A program made the translations under genes and the position numbers. Below are positions 62,472 to 64,000 of a DNA stretch of 64,000 bases, in pieces (the stretch's first letter is position 1; every line of letters begins with the position of its first letter). Below the pieces are notes generated by a model. It searched no databases and was not told where the DNA came from. It was given only the letters and a program-made list of their open reading frames with translations. This DNA comes from Rhodanobacter sp. PCA2 (GTDB lineage: Bacteria > Pseudomonadota > Gammaproteobacteria > Xanthomonadales > Rhodanobacteraceae). Location: contig NZ_NJIC01000001.1 of assembly GCF_013620825.1 (NCBI RefSeq), positions 124,001 to 188,000 on the forward strand, in the 5' to 3' direction.

Positions 62472-62741
62472 TCATGCGGCCTGCGGGGCATCGCTGGCGA
62501 ATGTACCCCAGGAAGTACCCCCGGACGTGGCCGGCTTGCTGGTGATCCATGCCTCTACTTCCGCCTCCATCCATGCGACGGTGCTGCCGTTGGGCGTGAG
62601 TGACCGGGGACGCGGGAACTGTCCAAGACGCACCCATCGGTACAACGTGGTGCGGCCTACGCCGATGCGGTGGAGAACTTCCCGCAGGCGAAGCAGGCGG
62701 GTGCTGGTGCTGGTGGTGACTGTGGTCATCATGTGATCCAT
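62472..62741 (-). CDS. AlpA-family phage/mobile-element transcriptional regulator
   Basis: An 89-residue protein. LLRLREVLHRIGVGRTTLYRW is the winged-helix MerR-like HTH of AlpA/excisionase proteins, followed by FPRPRSLTPNGSTVAWMEAEVEAWI. AlpA of phage P4 activates integrase expression. The C-terminal 20 residues are low complexity. Start codons at 62741, 62732 and 62729 are all in frame and none has a strong ribosome site. It is the first gene of the mobile segment from the left. Confidence 0.85.
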   Translation of the reverse strand: MDHMMTTVTTSTSTRLLRLREVLHRIGVGRTTLYRWVRLGQFPRPRSLTPNGSTVAWMEAEVEAWITSKPATSGGTSWGTFASDAPQAA

Positions 62742-62971
62742 GGTGTTCGTTCAAGGCACGCGCAGACATCCGGCCGATGGTCTGGCCGGGGTGCGCTGTG
62801 GTTGCTCCCGCTGGCGCGGGCGCTGGTGTGTATGGGGGAAGCCTGCCGGGGCCGCTGAGGGGCCGCTGAGGGGCCGAGGGGGATACGGGGGGAAGCTCGC
62901 GCTGCCTGACCCTTTGATACCCCCACGGAAATTCGCGGTATGAATATTTCGGCCCCGGTCGGGCCTCGGGG

Positions 62972-63637
62972 TTATTGCTGGTCCTGCTGGTCCTGCTGGT
63001 CCTGCTGCTGCGACCGCTGTGTCATCTGCTGGCGCACACGCGCCGACAGTGCTGCCCGATCAATCACGCGGGGCACATGGGCGACCGGCGGAAGCATGGG
63101 GTCTCGCTGATGTGCATTCCGCACTTCCTGAGGCTCCCGTGGGGTGCCTGATGGGGTGGTACAGGGGACACGCTGCGAGGCGCCTGCATGGGCGTTCCCT
63201 GCGGCTTCCTGCGGGGCCTCAATGGTCCCCTGCCAGGTGTCCGGCAGGTTGCACGGGTGGCACGGCAGGACCGCATCAGCGGGTGTCTGTGTTCGGCCGC
63301 TGCCTCGGACAATCCGCAGGTTGTCCCTGCGCAGGTTGGAGCGGTCGCCGTCGATGTACTCGACCACTTGGCCTTTGCCTGCGCCAGCGATCAGCCGGGC
63401 AATCGTGATCGACCGTTGTTTGCCTGCCGGCGTCCGTGCGTATGCCAGCACGTACCGGAAGCGCGGGTTGGTCTTGCACCAGCTCCAGTGCTGCGACCAT
63501 CCCGCCACCAGCAGGCGGTCCAGGTCCTCGGCGTACAACGTGGCGCGCTGGTCGGTGTTCGCCATGGCGACATGCGCAAGGCGCTGGCCGTCTGCATCGG
63601 TGGTATACGTGGTCGGGGCTTGCTGCTTCTTCTTCAT
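62972..63637 (-). CDS. AP2/HNH-like phage protein with poly-DQQ tail
   Basis: A 221-residue protein from an ATG with GAGGA ten bases upstream. The central part, ATLYAEDLDRLLVAGWSQHWSWC ... ARLIAGAGKGQVVEYIDGDRSNLRRDNLRIV, has the phage HNH/AP2 pattern of a homing-endonuclease-like protein, but the usual His of DHxNGD is Tyr (EYIDGD), so nuclease activity is doubtful. The last residues are repeats of DQQ encoded by a nine-base tandem repeat (62975-63010). The Pro/Ala-rich linker between them looks disordered. Confidence 0.6.
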   Translation of the reverse strand: MKKKQQAPTTYTTDADGQRLAHVAMANTDQRATLYAEDLDRLLVAGWSQHWSWCKTNPRFRYVLAYARTPAGKQRSITIARLIAGAGKGQVVEYIDGDRSNLRRDNLRIVRGSGRTQTPADAVLPCHPCNLPDTWQGTIEAPQEAAGNAHAGASQRVPCTTPSGTPREPQEVRNAHQRDPMLPPVAHVPRVIDRAALSARVRQQMTQRSQQQDQQDQQDQQ

Positions 63638-63755
63638 TGCGTCTTGATCCTCGGCGGCATGGCCGCCTGCATGTGTCGTGGGCACAGTCGCCCGTCACCT
63701 TCCGGGGAAGGCGAACGGGGCGTGTCTGTGCGTGGGGTCGGTGAGGCTCGGGCGA

Positions 63756-64000
63756 TCAGCCCGATATGCCGTACTTCTTCATCAACTCGCTGCGCAGGGA
63801 GGGGCCGACCGGGACGGGGTTCGCTGCGGCCCATTCATCCACGGCCACACGGTGGCCCATGTACGCCTTCCCGCCAGTCTCGGCGGCACCGATCAGGCTC
63901 GACGTGAGTTGCCCGTTGATCTCCGCAAAGCGGCTCTTGGCCGCGATGCTGGTCTCCGCGTTGCCGTTCTGTCGGTTCTTCTCGATGCGGGCAACGTCCG
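63756..64000 (-). CDS. unrecognised protein, C-terminal part (cut by window edge)
   Basis: The open frame on the minus strand enters from the right edge and ends at a TGA at 63758-63756. The 80 residues seen read ...DVARIEKNRQNGNAETSIA, then SSLIGAAETGGKAYMGHRV and end in SELMKKYGISG. It has no in-frame start here. I do not recognise the family; its strand and setting fit the mobile element. Confidence 0.6.
   Translation of the reverse strand, partial: DVARIEKNRQNGNAETSIAAKSRFAEINGQLTSSLIGAAETGGKAYMGHRVAVDEWAAANPVPVGPSLRSELMKKYGISG

Larger units (their letters stand above)
62440..64000. mobile_element. left end of an integrated element (prophage or integrative element), cut by the window edge
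   Basis: From the tRNA-like tail at 62440 to the right edge all genes are on the minus strand and look accessory: AlpA-like regulator, AP2/HNH-like protein and an unrecognised partial protein, with irregular spacing. No integrase is inside the window; it would be expected further right, together with the intact tRNA-Leu. Confidence 0.55.

Noticed and set aside
62742-62971. Possible small gene between AlpA and the HNH-like gene
   Set aside because: The only frame (65 residues, Pro/Arg/Ser-rich) lacks a ribosome site and coding pattern.
62975-63010. CRISPR-like or satellite repeat
   Set aside because: It is a nine-base in-frame tandem repeat inside a coding region, encoding DQQ; there are no spacers.

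Overview
The window is a roughly 70% G+C bacterial chromosome segment packed with short-spaced genes. The protein families and their order suggest a gammaproteobacterium of the Xanthomonadales, most likely Rhodanobacteraceae (Rhodanobacter/Dyella/Frateuria-like): zwf-HAD-tal-pgi, SiaABC-type signalling, a cyclic glucan synthase, several EAL/GGDEF proteins, and two copies of an interspersed repeat carrying a CGTCATTCCxGC-type inverted repeat. Genus placement is inference, because there is no rRNA here.

Layout. 1-3340 (minus): glucose-6-phosphate node operon zwf, HAD phosphatase, tal, pgi (pgi cut by the left edge). 3579-5933 (minus): TfoX-like protein, DUF1304 membrane protein, methionine aminopeptidase, a dispersed repeat and a MliC lysozyme-inhibitor lipoprotein. 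6177-14780 (minus): one 8.6 kb gene for a cyclic beta-1,2-glucan synthase. 14938-23165: GNAT, PAS-GGDEF-EAL protein, an unrecognised protein, FadI-like thiolase, TonB-domain protein, small lipoprotein, VNG-repeat exported protein, gpmA. 23493-27082: a TrmB/LuxR-hybrid regulator followed by a secreted S53 peptidase. 27315-34733: membrane and exported small proteins, GAF-EAL protein, ZapE, hydrolase, ACP phosphodiesterase, ALDH7 dehydrogenase. 34848-36355: tRNA-Arg(CCT), a low-G+C islet with two orphan genes, and a candidate structured RNA. 36541-43551: exported M28 peptidase, a ChaN/EreA-like exported protein, GH18 chitinase-like enzyme, LLM oxidoreductase, second repeat copy, FKBP lipoprotein. 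43613-46539: GST and OPT peptide transporter.

46702-51903 is a four-gene chain with ATGA overlaps: mprF, virJ/acvB-like, rsmC-like, rsuA-like. 52148-55062 is a SiaABCD-type cassette: PP2C phosphatase with an N-terminal CBS-like region, SiaB kinase, SiaC switch protein and a GGEEF diguanylate cyclase. After tRNA-Ala(CGC) come a DyP peroxidase, RNase D, a SUMF1-domain membrane protein, an HU-like protein and a triple-PAS diguanylate cyclase preceded by several operator-like palindromes. At 62440 the host sequence appears to end in a tRNA-Leu-like 3' tail next to a terminator. From there to the right edge the genes look mobile: AlpA-type regulator, AP2/HNH-like protein and an unrecognised partial gene.

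Themes. Cyclic-di-GMP signalling is dense: two EAL proteins (one with a dead and one with a doubtful GGDEF domain) and two cyclases with intact GGEEF. The cell envelope is the other theme: periplasmic glucan, lysyl-phosphatidylglycerol, lysozyme inhibitor, TonB-type protein and exported hydrolases. No CRISPR array, rRNA operon or insertion sequence was seen.
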